Positions 36,593 through 45,270 of a stretch of 64,000 nucleotides of DNA are shown here, one piece after another; position 1 is the stretch's first letter; each line of letters starts with the position of its first letter. The DNA lies in assembly GCA_002381645.1 (NCBI GenBank), contig DFXE01000015.1:43003-107002 (forward strand). Reading direction: 5' to 3'. The translations under genes were made by a program, and so were the position numbers. This DNA comes from Bacteroidales bacterium UBA4116 (GTDB lineage Bacteria; Bacteroidota; Bacteroidia; Bacteroidales; Tannerellaceae). The notes beneath the pieces were generated by a model that searched no databases, had not been told where the DNA came from, and saw only the letters and a list, made by a program, of their open reading frames with translations.

Positions 36593-37309
36593 ATGACTTC
36601 AACTTTTTTTCAGCGAATCGTCATCATAATTATATTTACCGGTTTATTGCCTGTGTTAAATGCACAGGAATATAAATTTGAAATCGGTGGAATGGCAGGT
36701 GGAGCCTATTATATGGGCGACGCAAATAAAAATACTCCTTTCAAAGGGTTAAACCCTGCTTTTGGAGGAGTATTCCGGTACAATGCTAATTTCAGATGGG
36801 CAATTAAGGCTGATCTGATGTGGGGAAGGGTATCAGGCAGCACAGCGGGGCTGGACAATATATTCCCTAGAAACGCAGAAGTTTCATTCGATAGGAATTT
36901 TTTCGAGTTAGGCGGACAAATGGAATTTAACTTTTTCCCCTATAGTGATAAATTCTCATATATGAATACCAAGCGCTTTTCACCTTATGTGTTGTTGGGA
37001 TTAGGATTGACCGTTGCACCGGGAAACGGACAAACCTTTGCAGGATTGAATATTCCGTTAGGAATAGGTGTAAAATATAAAATAATGAACAGGCTGAATC
37101 TGGGTTGTGAGTTTTCATTTAGAAAACTGTTCGGAGACAATTTTGATGTAACCGACGACAGCAATGCAATACTGGATGATCCCTATCATATTAGCGGCAG
37201 TATATTGAAGAACAAGGATTGGTATTCTTTTTTACTGCTTTCTGTTACCTGGGATTTCGGTCCGCGTAGCAGACCATGTAATAACATTAATAGCATTTTC
37301 GGCTTTTAA
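36593..37309 (+). CDS. DUF6089-like outer-membrane beta-barrel protein
   Basis: A 238-residue protein with a Sec signal ending NAQEYKFEIG and a barrel-like alternation of aromatic and polar residues (FEIGGMAGGAYYMGDAN, FSPYVLLGLGLTVAP, FSFRKLFGDNFDVTDD). The C-terminal region SFLLLSVTWDFGPRSRPC resembles the last strand of a small barrel with a short tail. In Bacteroidota this gene is commonly placed directly before uppS and bamA, as here (12 bp to uppS), which suggests a role in outer-membrane biogenesis, not yet defined to my knowledge. Confidence 0.85.
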   Translation: MTSTFFQRIVIIIIFTGLLPVLNAQEYKFEIGGMAGGAYYMGDANKNTPFKGLNPAFGGVFRYNANFRWAIKADLMWGRVSGSTAGLDNIFPRNAEVSFDRNFFELGGQMEFNFFPYSDKFSYMNTKRFSPYVLLGLGLTVAPGNGQTFAGLNIPLGIGVKYKIMNRLNLGCEFSFRKLFGDNFDVTDDSNAILDDPYHISGSILKNKDWYSFLLLSVTWDFGPRSRPCNNINSIFGF

Positions 37310-37321
37310 GATGAAAAACGC

Positions 37322-38062
37322 ATGTCGTTGATTGAAAAGATAGATAAAAGTCATTTACCACAGCACATCGCCATTATTATGGATGGTAATGGAAGATGGG
37401 CTAAATCAAAAGGTAAGGATCGTAGTTTCGGACACCAGGAAGGAGTGGTTGCTGTACGGAAAACAGTAGAAGCCGCTACAGCTATTGGCTTGAAATACAT
37501 TACGGTTTATACTTTCTCAAATGAAAACTGGAATAGGCCTGAAGGCGAAGTAATTGCGCTCATGGAACTGCTTGTTACTGCCATTCAGAGGGAAACTCCT
37601 GACCTGATGAAAAACAATGTATGCCTGAAGGCTATCGGAAATCTGAACCGGTTACCGGAAAATGCATATAATACACTAATGGATTGCATCAAACAAACAT
37701 CAACCAATACAGGTACAACCCTCATTTTGGCACTCAGTTATTCTTCAAAATGGGAACTAACGGAAGCAACCAGGCAAATCGCAAAAGAAGCTGTTAAAAA
37801 GAAAATAAATATAGATGACATAACGGAATCATTGGTGTCGGAACATCTGACAACCAAAGGGATTCCGGATCCGGACTTACTGGTAAGAACAGGTGGAGAA
37901 AAAAGGATCAGCAATTTCCTGTTATGGCAAATGTCATATACAGAATTCTATTTTATAGATACATACTGGCCTGATTTCAGAGAGGAAGAGTTATATGATG
38001 CGATTTTGTATTATCAGCAACGCGAGCGGCGTTTTGGTAAGACAAGCGAACAATTAAAATGA
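37322..38062 (+). CDS. uppS: isoprenyl transferase (undecaprenyl diphosphate synthase)
   Basis: A 246-residue cis-prenyltransferase that makes the C55 lipid carrier for peptidoglycan and surface polysaccharides. The opening motif HIAIIMDGNGRWAKSKGK has the essential Asp at about residue 21. Later come YTFSNENWNRP and the C-terminal DPDLLVRTGGEKRISNFLLWQMSYTEFYF with the conserved Arg and Glu. It lies 12 bp after the DUF6089 gene and 19 bp before bamA, so the three are one transcription unit. Confidence 0.97.
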   Translation: MSLIEKIDKSHLPQHIAIIMDGNGRWAKSKGKDRSFGHQEGVVAVRKTVEAATAIGLKYITVYTFSNENWNRPEGEVIALMELLVTAIQRETPDLMKNNVCLKAIGNLNRLPENAYNTLMDCIKQTSTNTGTTLILALSYSSKWELTEATRQIAKEAVKKKINIDDITESLVSEHLTTKGIPDPDLLVRTGGEKRISNFLLWQMSYTEFYFIDTYWPDFREEELYDAILYYQQRERRFGKTSEQLK

Positions 38063-38081
38063 TAAAACAATAGCTATAAAT

Positions 38082-40772
38082 ATGTGTAAGAGATTAGTGC
38101 TGTTTTTTATTTTGCTGGGTTTTACGTTTGGAGTATTTGCCCAGGAAATTACTGACACTACCCATGTTGATCAACCGGTTGAATTGCCGGTAATTTCACA
38201 TTCTTCCCCTAAAAGATATAGAATTGCCGATATCAAAGTGACAGGAGTTACGTCTTATGAAGATTTCACTTTAATTGGATTTTCAGGATTATCTGTTGGT
38301 GATTACATTACCGTACCTGGTGAAGAAATTTCCGCAACAGTTAAACGTTTCTGGAGACACGGACTGTTTTCAGACGTTAAAATATTGGCAACAAAGATAG
38401 AAGGTGATGATATCTGGCTGGAATTCCAGTTAAAGCAACGCCCCCGTATATCTCAGGTTAATTACAATGGTGTCAAAAAAGGAGAGCGTGAAGATTTAGA
38501 AGCCAGGTTAGGTCTACGAAAAGGATATCAAATTACTCCTAACCTTACCGACAGAGCTAAAATAGTTATACAGAAATATTTTGACGGGAAAGGGTTCAAA
38601 AACGTTGACGTAGATATTGTTCAAAAAGAAGACCTTGCAAATCAGGGTGAAGTTATTGTTGATATTAATATTGACAAGAACGAAAAAACCAAGATCAACC
38701 AGATCACATTTACCGGAAATAGTGCAATGAGCGACATTCAGCTTAAAAAAGCCATGAAGAAAACAAACGAAAAGTTTTCTTTACCCCGACGCTTCCGTAC
38801 AAGTATTCTGGAGATGTTCAGCACGAAAAAATTTACAACAGAGGAATACGAGAACGATAAAAGGAATATTATCGATAAATATAATGAGCATGGTTATAGA
38901 GATGCCACAATTGTATCGGATACCGTTTATAATCACAATGATAAAACTGTAAACATCGGAATTGAGATTGAAGAGGGACAACAGTATTACCTAAAAGATA
39001 TTCGTTTCATTGGAAACACGAAATATTCTACAGACTATCTGGAAGCAATTTTAGCAATGAAACCCGGAGAAATCTATAACCAAAAGAAACTGAACGAACG
39101 TTTATCAACAGACGAAGATGCCGTTTCAAATGTGTACTTTAATAACGGCTACCTTTTCTTCGGAGCCGATCCGGTGGAAGTAGAAGTAGAAAATGATTCC
39201 ATTTCGTTGGAGATCCGTATTCAGGAAGGCCCCCAGGCTACGATAAACAGGGTAATAATAAACGGTAACGACCGGTTATATGAAGACATTGTCAGACGTG
39301 AACTTCGTACTAAACCCGGTATGTTATTCAGTCGTGAAGACCTGATCCGTTCAGTTCGTGAGTTAGCTCAGATGGGGCACTTCGACCCGGAAAATATGAA
39401 TCCTGTACCCCTGCCCGATCCAGAAAACGGCACGGTTGATATTCAGTATAACCTAGTATCAAAAGCCAACGACCAGATTGAATTTTCCGCCGGTTGGGGA
39501 CAGACAGGAGTAATTGGTAAGCTAAGTCTTCGTTTTACCAACTTCTCTATGAGGAATTTCTTAAATCCCAAATCTTATAAAGGTATTATTCCTCAGGGAG
39601 AAGGCCAGACATTGACTTTAAGTGGTCAAACAAACGGACGTTATTATCAGGCATACAGCATTTCTTTTATGGATCCCTGGTTCGGTGGTAAAAGGCCTAA
39701 TACCTTATCGGTAAGTGCCTATTTCTCCAAGCAAACGGATATCAGCAGCAGTTATATGAATAATAACATGTATGGTTACGGTTATAATCCTTATTATGGG
39801 TATGGTGGGGGATATGGATATGGAGGATATGGTGGCGGATATGGATATGGAGGGTATGGCAACAGCTATGAACTTGCCTACGACCCGGATAAATCCATTA
39901 TGATGTTTGGGCTGGCAGCAGGATATGGAAAACGTTTGAGCTGGCCCGATGATTACTTCCAGTTTATGGCAACTTTGAATTATCAGGTATATATGATGAA
40001 GGATTGGAATTACTTCCTTATTACGAATGGAACCAGCCATAATATCAATCTTGAATTACTATTGCAACGCAGTTCAATCGATAATCCACTTTATACCCGC
40101 CGTGGTTCACAATTTGCCTTATCAGTCAGTGCCACTCCGCCTTATTCATTATGGGATGGTAAGGATTATGCAGCTTTTGACGACAGAAATGAAGACGATC
40201 TGAAGAAGAAATATAAAATGATTGAATACCATAAATGGAAATTCAAAGCAAAAATATTTTCACCACTTGCTCCATTGACCGTCAAACGCACTCCGGTATT
40301 AATGTCGCGTATCGAATACGGTTTCCTTGGTCAATACAATAAACACAAAAGATCGCCATTCGAAACATTCTATATGGGTGGCGACGGTATGAGCGGTTAT
40401 TCGAGTACTTATGCTACGGAGACTATTGGTTTAAGAGGATATGAAAACGGCAGTATTATCGGTAACGACGGCCGCGGTTATGGTTATGCATATTCCCGCC
40501 TGAGTATGGAGCTCCGCTATCCTTTCTTATTGGAACCTTCTTCTACTATATATGGATTAGCTTTTGTAGAGGCCGGTAACGCATGGACTACCTTGAAAGA
40601 TTTTAATCCTTTCGGCTTGAAACGTTCAGCCGGAGTAGGTGTACGTATCTTCTTGCCGATGATCGGCTTAATGGGTATAGATTGGGCATATGGATTTGAC
40701 ACACCCGACGGTAGTACAGTAGGTGAAAGAGGAGGAAGCAATTTCCACTTTATTATAGGCCAGGAGTTTTAA
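38082..40772 (+). CDS. bamA: outer-membrane protein assembly factor BamA
   Basis: An 896-residue outer-membrane protein. A Sec signal (FGVFAQE) is followed by about five POTRA domains (roughly 45-440: KRYRIADIKVTGV, RPRISQVNYNGV, KINQITFTGN, YYLKDIRFIGN, ATINRVIINGN) and a 16-strand barrel (about 460-896). BamA inserts other barrel proteins into the outer membrane. Unusual is a Gly/Tyr-rich insert at residues ~563-595 in the barrel, encoded in part by a 27-bp tandem repeat at 39807-39860. The conserved RGY element of the lid loop is present (GLRGYENG). It is flanked by uppS and two skp-like genes. Confidence 0.95.
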   Translation: MCKRLVLFFILLGFTFGVFAQEITDTTHVDQPVELPVISHSSPKRYRIADIKVTGVTSYEDFTLIGFSGLSVGDYITVPGEEISATVKRFWRHGLFSDVKILATKIEGDDIWLEFQLKQRPRISQVNYNGVKKGEREDLEARLGLRKGYQITPNLTDRAKIVIQKYFDGKGFKNVDVDIVQKEDLANQGEVIVDINIDKNEKTKINQITFTGNSAMSDIQLKKAMKKTNEKFSLPRRFRTSILEMFSTKKFTTEEYENDKRNIIDKYNEHGYRDATIVSDTVYNHNDKTVNIGIEIEEGQQYYLKDIRFIGNTKYSTDYLEAILAMKPGEIYNQKKLNERLSTDEDAVSNVYFNNGYLFFGADPVEVEVENDSISLEIRIQEGPQATINRVIINGNDRLYEDIVRRELRTKPGMLFSREDLIRSVRELAQMGHFDPENMNPVPLPDPENGTVDIQYNLVSKANDQIEFSAGWGQTGVIGKLSLRFTNFSMRNFLNPKSYKGIIPQGEGQTLTLSGQTNGRYYQAYSISFMDPWFGGKRPNTLSVSAYFSKQTDISSSYMNNNMYGYGYNPYYGYGGGYGYGGYGGGYGYGGYGNSYELAYDPDKSIMMFGLAAGYGKRLSWPDDYFQFMATLNYQVYMMKDWNYFLITNGTSHNINLELLLQRSSIDNPLYTRRGSQFALSVSATPPYSLWDGKDYAAFDDRNEDDLKKKYKMIEYHKWKFKAKIFSPLAPLTVKRTPVLMSRIEYGFLGQYNKHKRSPFETFYMGGDGMSGYSSTYATETIGLRGYENGSIIGNDGRGYGYAYSRLSMELRYPFLLEPSSTIYGLAFVEAGNAWTTLKDFNPFGLKRSAGVGVRIFLPMIGLMGIDWAYGFDTPDGSTVGERGGSNFHFIIGQEF
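39807..39860 (+). repeat. 27-bp tandem repeat, two copies, inside bamA
   Basis: Two adjacent 27-bp units (39807-39833 and 39834-39860) each encode GGYGYGGYG and differ only at synonymous sites. Shorter GY units flank them (39768-39806), so the insert may have grown by slippage. Confidence 0.8.
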
Positions 40773-40809
40773 TTAACGTAATTTAGTTACTTTATTATAA
40801 ACCCACAGC

Positions 40810-40817
40810 TATATTTG
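40810..40817 (+). promoter_or_regulatory. -7 promoter box for the first skp-like gene
   Basis: TATATTTG fits TAnnTTTG, 33 bp before the start at 40851. Confidence 0.5.
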
Positions 40818-40850
40818 TAGTCATATAGATTGAACACAAAAAGATTGAGT

Positions 40851-41366
40851 ATGAAAAAAATTATTATCCTATGCAGCTTTATGTTTGTTTGCACTTTTGC
40901 AAGTATGGCACAAAAGTTTGCTTTAATTGATATGGAATATATATTAAAAAATATTCCCGCTTATGAAATGACAAATGAACAACTCAGCCAACTCTCCAAA
41001 AGATGGCAGAATGAAGTGGAAGCTATACAGCAGGAAGCGCAGAATATGTACAAAACATTACAAAGCGACCTCGTATTCTTATCTGCCGAAATGAAATCCA
41101 AAAGAGAGGAAGAAATTGTAATGAAAGAGCAGGAAGCACAGGAGCTCAAACGCAAGTATTTCGGTGCCGACGGTGAGTTGTACAAAAAACGCGAAAGCCT
41201 GATGAAACCTATTCAGGACGAGGTATATAATGCAGTTAAAGAGATATCCGATGACAAAGGATATCAGTTGATTCTCGACAGGGCATCCGCCATGAGTGTC
41301 ATTTTTGCTTCTCCTAAAATCGATATCAGTAATGAAGTACTTTTAAAATTAGGATATTCAAAATAA
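40851..41366 (+). CDS. OmpH/Skp-family periplasmic chaperone (first copy)
   Basis: A 171-residue protein with a Sec signal (MKKIIILCSFMFVCTFASMAQ) and the Skp layout: a short beta start (FALIDMEYILKNIPAYE), a long charged coiled coil (about 40-125) and a beta end (YQLILDRASAMSVIF). Skp carries unfolded barrel proteins through the periplasm to BamA. Start choice: the ATG at 40851; the longer reading begins at TTG. It lies 78 bp after bamA, and a second copy follows, a common pair in Bacteroidota. Confidence 0.9.
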   Translation: MKKIIILCSFMFVCTFASMAQKFALIDMEYILKNIPAYEMTNEQLSQLSKRWQNEVEAIQQEAQNMYKTLQSDLVFLSAEMKSKREEEIVMKEQEAQELKRKYFGADGELYKKRESLMKPIQDEVYNAVKEISDDKGYQLILDRASAMSVIFASPKIDISNEVLLKLGYSK

Positions 41367-41371
41367 TTGCT

Positions 41372-41379
41372 TACATTTG
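41372..41379 (+). promoter_or_regulatory. -7 promoter box for the second skp-like gene
   Basis: TACATTTG fits TAnnTTTG, 62 bp before the start at 41442. Confidence 0.5.
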
Positions 41380-41441
41380 TGGGCTTTAGGTATGAAAAAG
41401 CTAAGCATTTGATTGATTAATAACAAATAGATAGATAAAAA

Positions 41442-41936
41442 ATGAAGAAACTTATTGTTTTATTGTTTATGATCCTTCCGTTGGGTGTAATGGCTCAGGA
41501 AATTAAAATTGCGTATGTTAATGTACAGGAAGTATTTATGGCAATGCCTGAAATGTCATCCATTGAAAGTCAATTAGCTACATTAAATGAGAATTATACC
41601 AATGAGTTGAAAGTTATGCAGGATGAGTATCAGAAGAAATATTCCGATTTTGTTGCACAGCAAGATTCATTAACTGAAAATATTAAGTTGAGAAGAATGC
41701 AGGAAATAGAGGATGTTCGCACACGTATTGAGAACTTTGTGCCTGTTGCTCAACAAGATATGCAAAAGAAACAACAAGAGTTATATCAGCCGGTTCAGGA
41801 AAAGATTCAAAAGGCGATCAGTGCAGTAGGGGATGAAAAAGGATATACCTATATCATCGATCCCCAGGTATTTCTTTACAGAAGCAATAATGCTATCGAT
41901 GCAACACCTTTTGTGAAATCTAAATTAGGTATTTAA
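41442..41936 (+). CDS. OmpH/Skp-family periplasmic chaperone (second copy)
   Basis: A 164-residue paralogue of the preceding gene with the same layout: Sec signal (MKKLIVLLFMILPLGVMAQE), IKIAYVNVQEVFMAMPE, a coiled coil (about 40-120) and an end strand (GYTYIIDPQVFLYR). Sequence identity between the two copies looks moderate, which suggests an old duplication with divided roles. A perfect hairpin follows at 41955-41991. Confidence 0.92.
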   Translation: MKKLIVLLFMILPLGVMAQEIKIAYVNVQEVFMAMPEMSSIESQLATLNENYTNELKVMQDEYQKKYSDFVAQQDSLTENIKLRRMQEIEDVRTRIENFVPVAQQDMQKKQQELYQPVQEKIQKAISAVGDEKGYTYIIDPQVFLYRSNNAIDATPFVKSKLGI

Positions 41937-41954
41937 TAAACATAATTTTAGTAT

Positions 41955-41991
41955 AAGAAAGGATGCTTTTCAGTGAAAGGCATCCTTTCTT
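41955..41991 (+). terminator. terminator hairpin after the skp pair
   Basis: AAGAAAGGATGC at 41955-41966 pairs perfectly over 12 bp with GCATCCTTTCTT at 41980-41991. The U-rich part lies within the stem end. It separates the skp pair from murI. Confidence 0.7.
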
Positions 41992-42014
41992 GTATGTACA
42001 AATAAACGATAATC

Positions 42015-42848
42015 ATGCTTACACAAATACCGGGCCCTATAGGGATATTCGACTCCGGCTATGGAGGGTTGACCATTTTCGACAATATTCGAAAATTATT
42101 ACCTGCATATGATTTTATATATCTGGGAGATAATGCACGGACACCCTATGGAACAAGATCCTTTGAAGTCGTTTATCGTTTCACACGTCAGGCTGTCATT
42201 AAATTGTTTGAAGAGGGATGTCATTTGGTAATTCTTGCCTGTAATACAGCGTCGGCGAAAGCGTTACGTAATATTCAGCAAAAAGACCTTCCTCTTCTTG
42301 ATCCTTCGCGAAGAGTATTAGGGGTAATCCGTCCTACAATTGAAATTGCGGATTCTATTACAAACAGCAAACATATTGGGATATTGGGTACTTCGGGTAC
42401 AATCTCTTCAAACTCATACATGATCGAATTAGAAAAAATATTTCCTCATATTACTGTTACCGGAGAAGCATGTCCCATGTGGGTACCTTTAGTTGAGAAT
42501 AATGAATTTAACTCTCCGGGAGCAGACTATTTTATAAAGAAACATTTGAACCGTATCCTGAATACTGATCCTACAATAGACACTTTAATACTTGCCTGTA
42601 CCCATTACCCTTTATTGATAAATAAAATCAAAGAGTTTCTTCCACCTGATATAACTTTATTTTCTCAGGGTGAATATGTAGCAAAAAGCCTCAAAGATTA
42701 TTTGAAACGTCATCCTGAAATGGAAAGTAAATTAACCAGGAAGGGAACATGCCGCTTTCTTACTACCGAATCGGCAGATAAGTTTTCTGAAACTGCTTCC
42801 ATATTCCTGAATCAGTCCATCCATGTAGAACAAATAACGATTGATTGA
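42015..42848 (+). CDS. murI: glutamate racemase
   Basis: A 277-residue cytoplasmic cofactor-free racemase that supplies D-glutamate for peptidoglycan. The two catalytic Cys are in ILACNTASAKALR and LACTHYPLL; IGIFDSGYGGLTI at the start and YLGDNARTPYG are also diagnostic. It lies 3 bp before the VanX-like gene, so the two cell-wall genes are co-transcribed. Confidence 0.97.
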   Translation: MLTQIPGPIGIFDSGYGGLTIFDNIRKLLPAYDFIYLGDNARTPYGTRSFEVVYRFTRQAVIKLFEEGCHLVILACNTASAKALRNIQQKDLPLLDPSRRVLGVIRPTIEIADSITNSKHIGILGTSGTISSNSYMIELEKIFPHITVTGEACPMWVPLVENNEFNSPGADYFIKKHLNRILNTDPTIDTLILACTHYPLLINKIKEFLPPDITLFSQGEYVAKSLKDYLKRHPEMESKLTRKGTCRFLTTESADKFSETASIFLNQSIHVEQITID

Positions 42849-42851
42849 ATC

Positions 42852-43514
42852 ATGAGAAAATATGGTTTATTGCTTATAGGTTTTTGGTTTATTATTTTCT
42901 GCCATGCAGCAGACTTAGACAGTTATTTTCGCTCCATAGGATTAGTAGAGGTAAGCGCAATTGATAAGAGTATACACTTCGAATTAAAATATGCAACCGC
43001 AGATAATCTTTTCAAGGAAAGTGTATATACCGGAATAACAGGTATTTGGTTACATCCGGATGCTGCCGTTAAATTAATAAAAGCACAAAAAATATTGAAA
43101 GAGACAAATCCTGATTATTCTTTAATAGTGTATGATGCTGCCCGTCCTATGTCGGTTCAACGAAGAATGTGGAATTTGGTAAGAGGCACCAATAAAACCA
43201 ATTATGTTAGTAATCCGGCTAAAGGGGGTGGTTTACATAACTACGGAATGGCAGTAGATGTTACGATCATAAATAAAGCAGGAAAACCATTACCTATGGG
43301 TAGCCCTTTCGATCATTTTGGAGAAGAAGCACATATCAATAAAGAAGAAATGCTTTTACAATCCGGAAAAATAACCCGTGAAGAATTTAATAACCGCCGT
43401 TTATTACGTATGGTAATGAGGCAAGCCGGTTTTCGTACCATTCTTTATGAATGGTGGCACTTTAACGCCTGCTCGCGCGAAGAAGCAAAAAAAAATTACA
43501 AATTAATAGAATAA
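42852..43514 (+). CDS. exported D-alanyl-D-alanine dipeptidase, M15/VanX-like
   Basis: A 220-residue zinc peptidase with a Sec signal (LLLIGFWFIIFCHA). The M15D pattern is present: DAARPMSVQRRMW, the zinc motif HNYGMAVDVTI and the C-terminal EWWHFN with the catalytic Glu and the third zinc ligand. Members cleave D-Ala-D-Ala; the chromosomal, exported type is more likely to recycle wall peptides than to confer vancomycin resistance, and no vanH/vanA genes are near. It is coupled to murI with a 3-bp gap and converges on the yccF-like gene. Confidence 0.92.
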   Translation: MRKYGLLLIGFWFIIFCHAADLDSYFRSIGLVEVSAIDKSIHFELKYATADNLFKESVYTGITGIWLHPDAAVKLIKAQKILKETNPDYSLIVYDAARPMSVQRRMWNLVRGTNKTNYVSNPAKGGGLHNYGMAVDVTIINKAGKPLPMGSPFDHFGEEAHINKEEMLLQSGKITREEFNNRRLLRMVMRQAGFRTILYEWWHFNACSREEAKKNYKLIE

Positions 43515-43521
43515 TAAGGCC

Positions 43522-43890
43522 CTAATCTATACTTTTCCCAAAAGGGGTCAGCGCTAAAGCAGCCATTTTAAAATGCTGCAACCCGAATGGAATGCCAATA
43601 ATAGTGATACATAACAACAATCCGAAACCTAAATGTGTCAGGCAAATCCATATTCCTCCAATAAATATCCATATAATATTCATAATCACAGAAAGGCATC
43701 CGCCCGAATTACCACTATCAGTAACTGTACTACCAAAAGGCCATAGAGCTAATCTCGCCAATTTAAGTGTCTGCAATCCAAAAGGAATACCGATTATAGT
43801 AACCATCATTATAACACTTGCTATTATATATTCAAGGGCGGTAATAATACCGCCAAATAATAACCACACTATATTTCCTAAAGATTTCAT
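43522..43890 (-). CDS. YccF-domain inner-membrane protein
   Basis: A 122-residue membrane protein made of two similar YccF repeats, each with a hydrophobic segment ending in GIPFGLQ...LALxPFG (about residues 34-54 and 97-118). Roughly four membrane helices are expected. The function is unknown. It lies only 5 bp from the end of the M23 peptidase gene upstream and converges on the VanX-like gene with 7 bp between the stop codons. Confidence 0.92.
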   Translation of the reverse strand: MKSLGNIVWLLFGGIITALEYIIASVIMMVTIIGIPFGLQTLKLARLALWPFGSTVTDSGNSGGCLSVIMNIIWIFIGGIWICLTHLGFGLLLCITIIGIPFGLQHFKMAALALTPFGKSID

Positions 43891-43895
43891 ATCAA

Positions 43896-45158
43896 TTAAT
43901 TATTTATACGTTGAAAACTATCCAACTCTGCCAACACTTTTTGTTTAGTTAAATGAAAATCATTTATTAATTCAGGTTTAACGGGTTCACCAGGCGGTAC
44001 CTCCATAGTCAATGGGTTTATGGCCTGCCCATTTTTATGCACCCTGAAATCAAGGTGCGGACCGGTAGATAATCCTGTTGACCCGACATATCCGATAACC
44101 TCGCCTTGCTGTACGCGTTTCCCTACCTGAAGCCCTGACGCAAACTTACTTAGATGCATATAGGTAGTAGTATAAACAGAATTATGCTTTACTTTGATAT
44201 AATTCCCTCCACCACTCTGATATGCTTTTGCAATAACCGTACCATCGCCAATGGTCCTCACCGGGGTGCCGGTAGGTGCCGCATAATCCACACCATGATG
44301 AGCCCTATAACGTTTCAATACCGGATGAAAACGCGAATTTGAAAAACGGGAGGTAATACGGAAAATATCTAACGGAGCTTTCAAAAATGCTTTCCTCAGA
44401 CTATTCCCGTCTTCATCAAAATATTCAGCTATACTGTTCTGGATAAACGGTATAGCAAAATAATCTTTTCCCTGATGTGTAAATTTAGCCGCTTCTACAC
44501 GTGCAATATGCAAGGGTATGGTATCGTCAATATAGGCGATATCGTAAGATACCTGGAAAGAGTCACCCTCCTTTACATCATAAAAATCAATGGCCCATGC
44601 AAAAACATCTGATATTTTAATGGCTAATAAAGGATCGGTTCCCTCTGCTTTCAAAACATTCCAAAGGGAAGAATTCAATGTACCTTCGGCATAGGCACGT
44701 TTGAGTTTTATATCTTTACAATATTCGTATGCCTGTACGTAATCTCCTGTAAAATCAATTACGGCATAGTCGGTAAGCGATTTGGCAAAAGCAATATAAT
44801 AAATGTGTTCTAAACTGTCAGTCGATGTAAACGTATAATAATTCATCCCTGCCTGCAACCTGGTAGGATCCAATACATCAAAAGAAACTTTACTTATATG
44901 ATCGGCCTGCAATGCCGAAAAGCCGAGACTTGAAAAGATGGAAGCCGGATTATCCCCGTTCTTTATCAGATATTCATTCACATTCAATGAATCGATACAT
45001 ATACCTAAATGATATAGTTTCCCTTCAGGAATATCTGCCGATTCATCACTTATTACCGGCTCTTCGTTTAATTCAATCAGTTGATTACAGGATAACATTG
45101 TCAGGAAGAATACCAGCAATGTATAAATAGAGTATTTGTTTGTAAGAGAGTTGTTCAT
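43896..45158 (-). CDS. M23-family (LytM-type) lipoprotein peptidase
   Basis: A 420-residue lipoprotein with lipobox Cys24 (TMLSC). The first ~290 residues are a beta-rich region. The C-terminal LytM domain (about 295-400) has HHGVDYAAPTGTPV and TTTYMHLSKF. In the last zinc motif the usual HxH reads HLD (GPHLDFRVH). Substitution of that last His by Asp may keep zinc or may mark a regulatory, inactive LytM protein. The expected target is peptidoglycan cross-links. Start choice: ATG at 45158, just after a -7 box, not the 16-residue longer frame. Confidence 0.9.
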   Translation of the reverse strand: MNNSLTNKYSIYTLLVFFLTMLSCNQLIELNEEPVISDESADIPEGKLYHLGICIDSLNVNEYLIKNGDNPASIFSSLGFSALQADHISKVSFDVLDPTRLQAGMNYYTFTSTDSLEHIYYIAFAKSLTDYAVIDFTGDYVQAYEYCKDIKLKRAYAEGTLNSSLWNVLKAEGTDPLLAIKISDVFAWAIDFYDVKEGDSFQVSYDIAYIDDTIPLHIARVEAAKFTHQGKDYFAIPFIQNSIAEYFDEDGNSLRKAFLKAPLDIFRITSRFSNSRFHPVLKRYRAHHGVDYAAPTGTPVRTIGDGTVIAKAYQSGGGNYIKVKHNSVYTTTYMHLSKFASGLQVGKRVQQGEVIGYVGSTGLSTGPHLDFRVHKNGQAINPLTMEVPPGEPVKPELINDFHLTKQKVLAELDSFQRINN

Positions 45159-45177
45159 GATAATTGTCTGTGATTTA

Positions 45178-45185
45178 CAAAAGTA
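45178..45185 (-). promoter_or_regulatory. -7 promoter box for the M23 gene
   Basis: Minus-strand TACTTTTG fits TAnnTTTG, 20 bp before the chosen start. The longer frame would place it in coding sequence. Confidence 0.55.
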
Positions 45186-45270
45186 ATTAAAATACTTATA
45201 AATCACTAAATAATAACTTATACCTGAGAAACAATCGTTTTACAGGTATTAATTACTTATGAAATATAGA

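Noticed and set aside
42852..43514. vancomycin resistance (VanX) role
   Set aside because: The protein is exported, lies behind murI, and no vanH, vanA or vanRS genes are nearby; a wall-recycling dipeptidase fits better.
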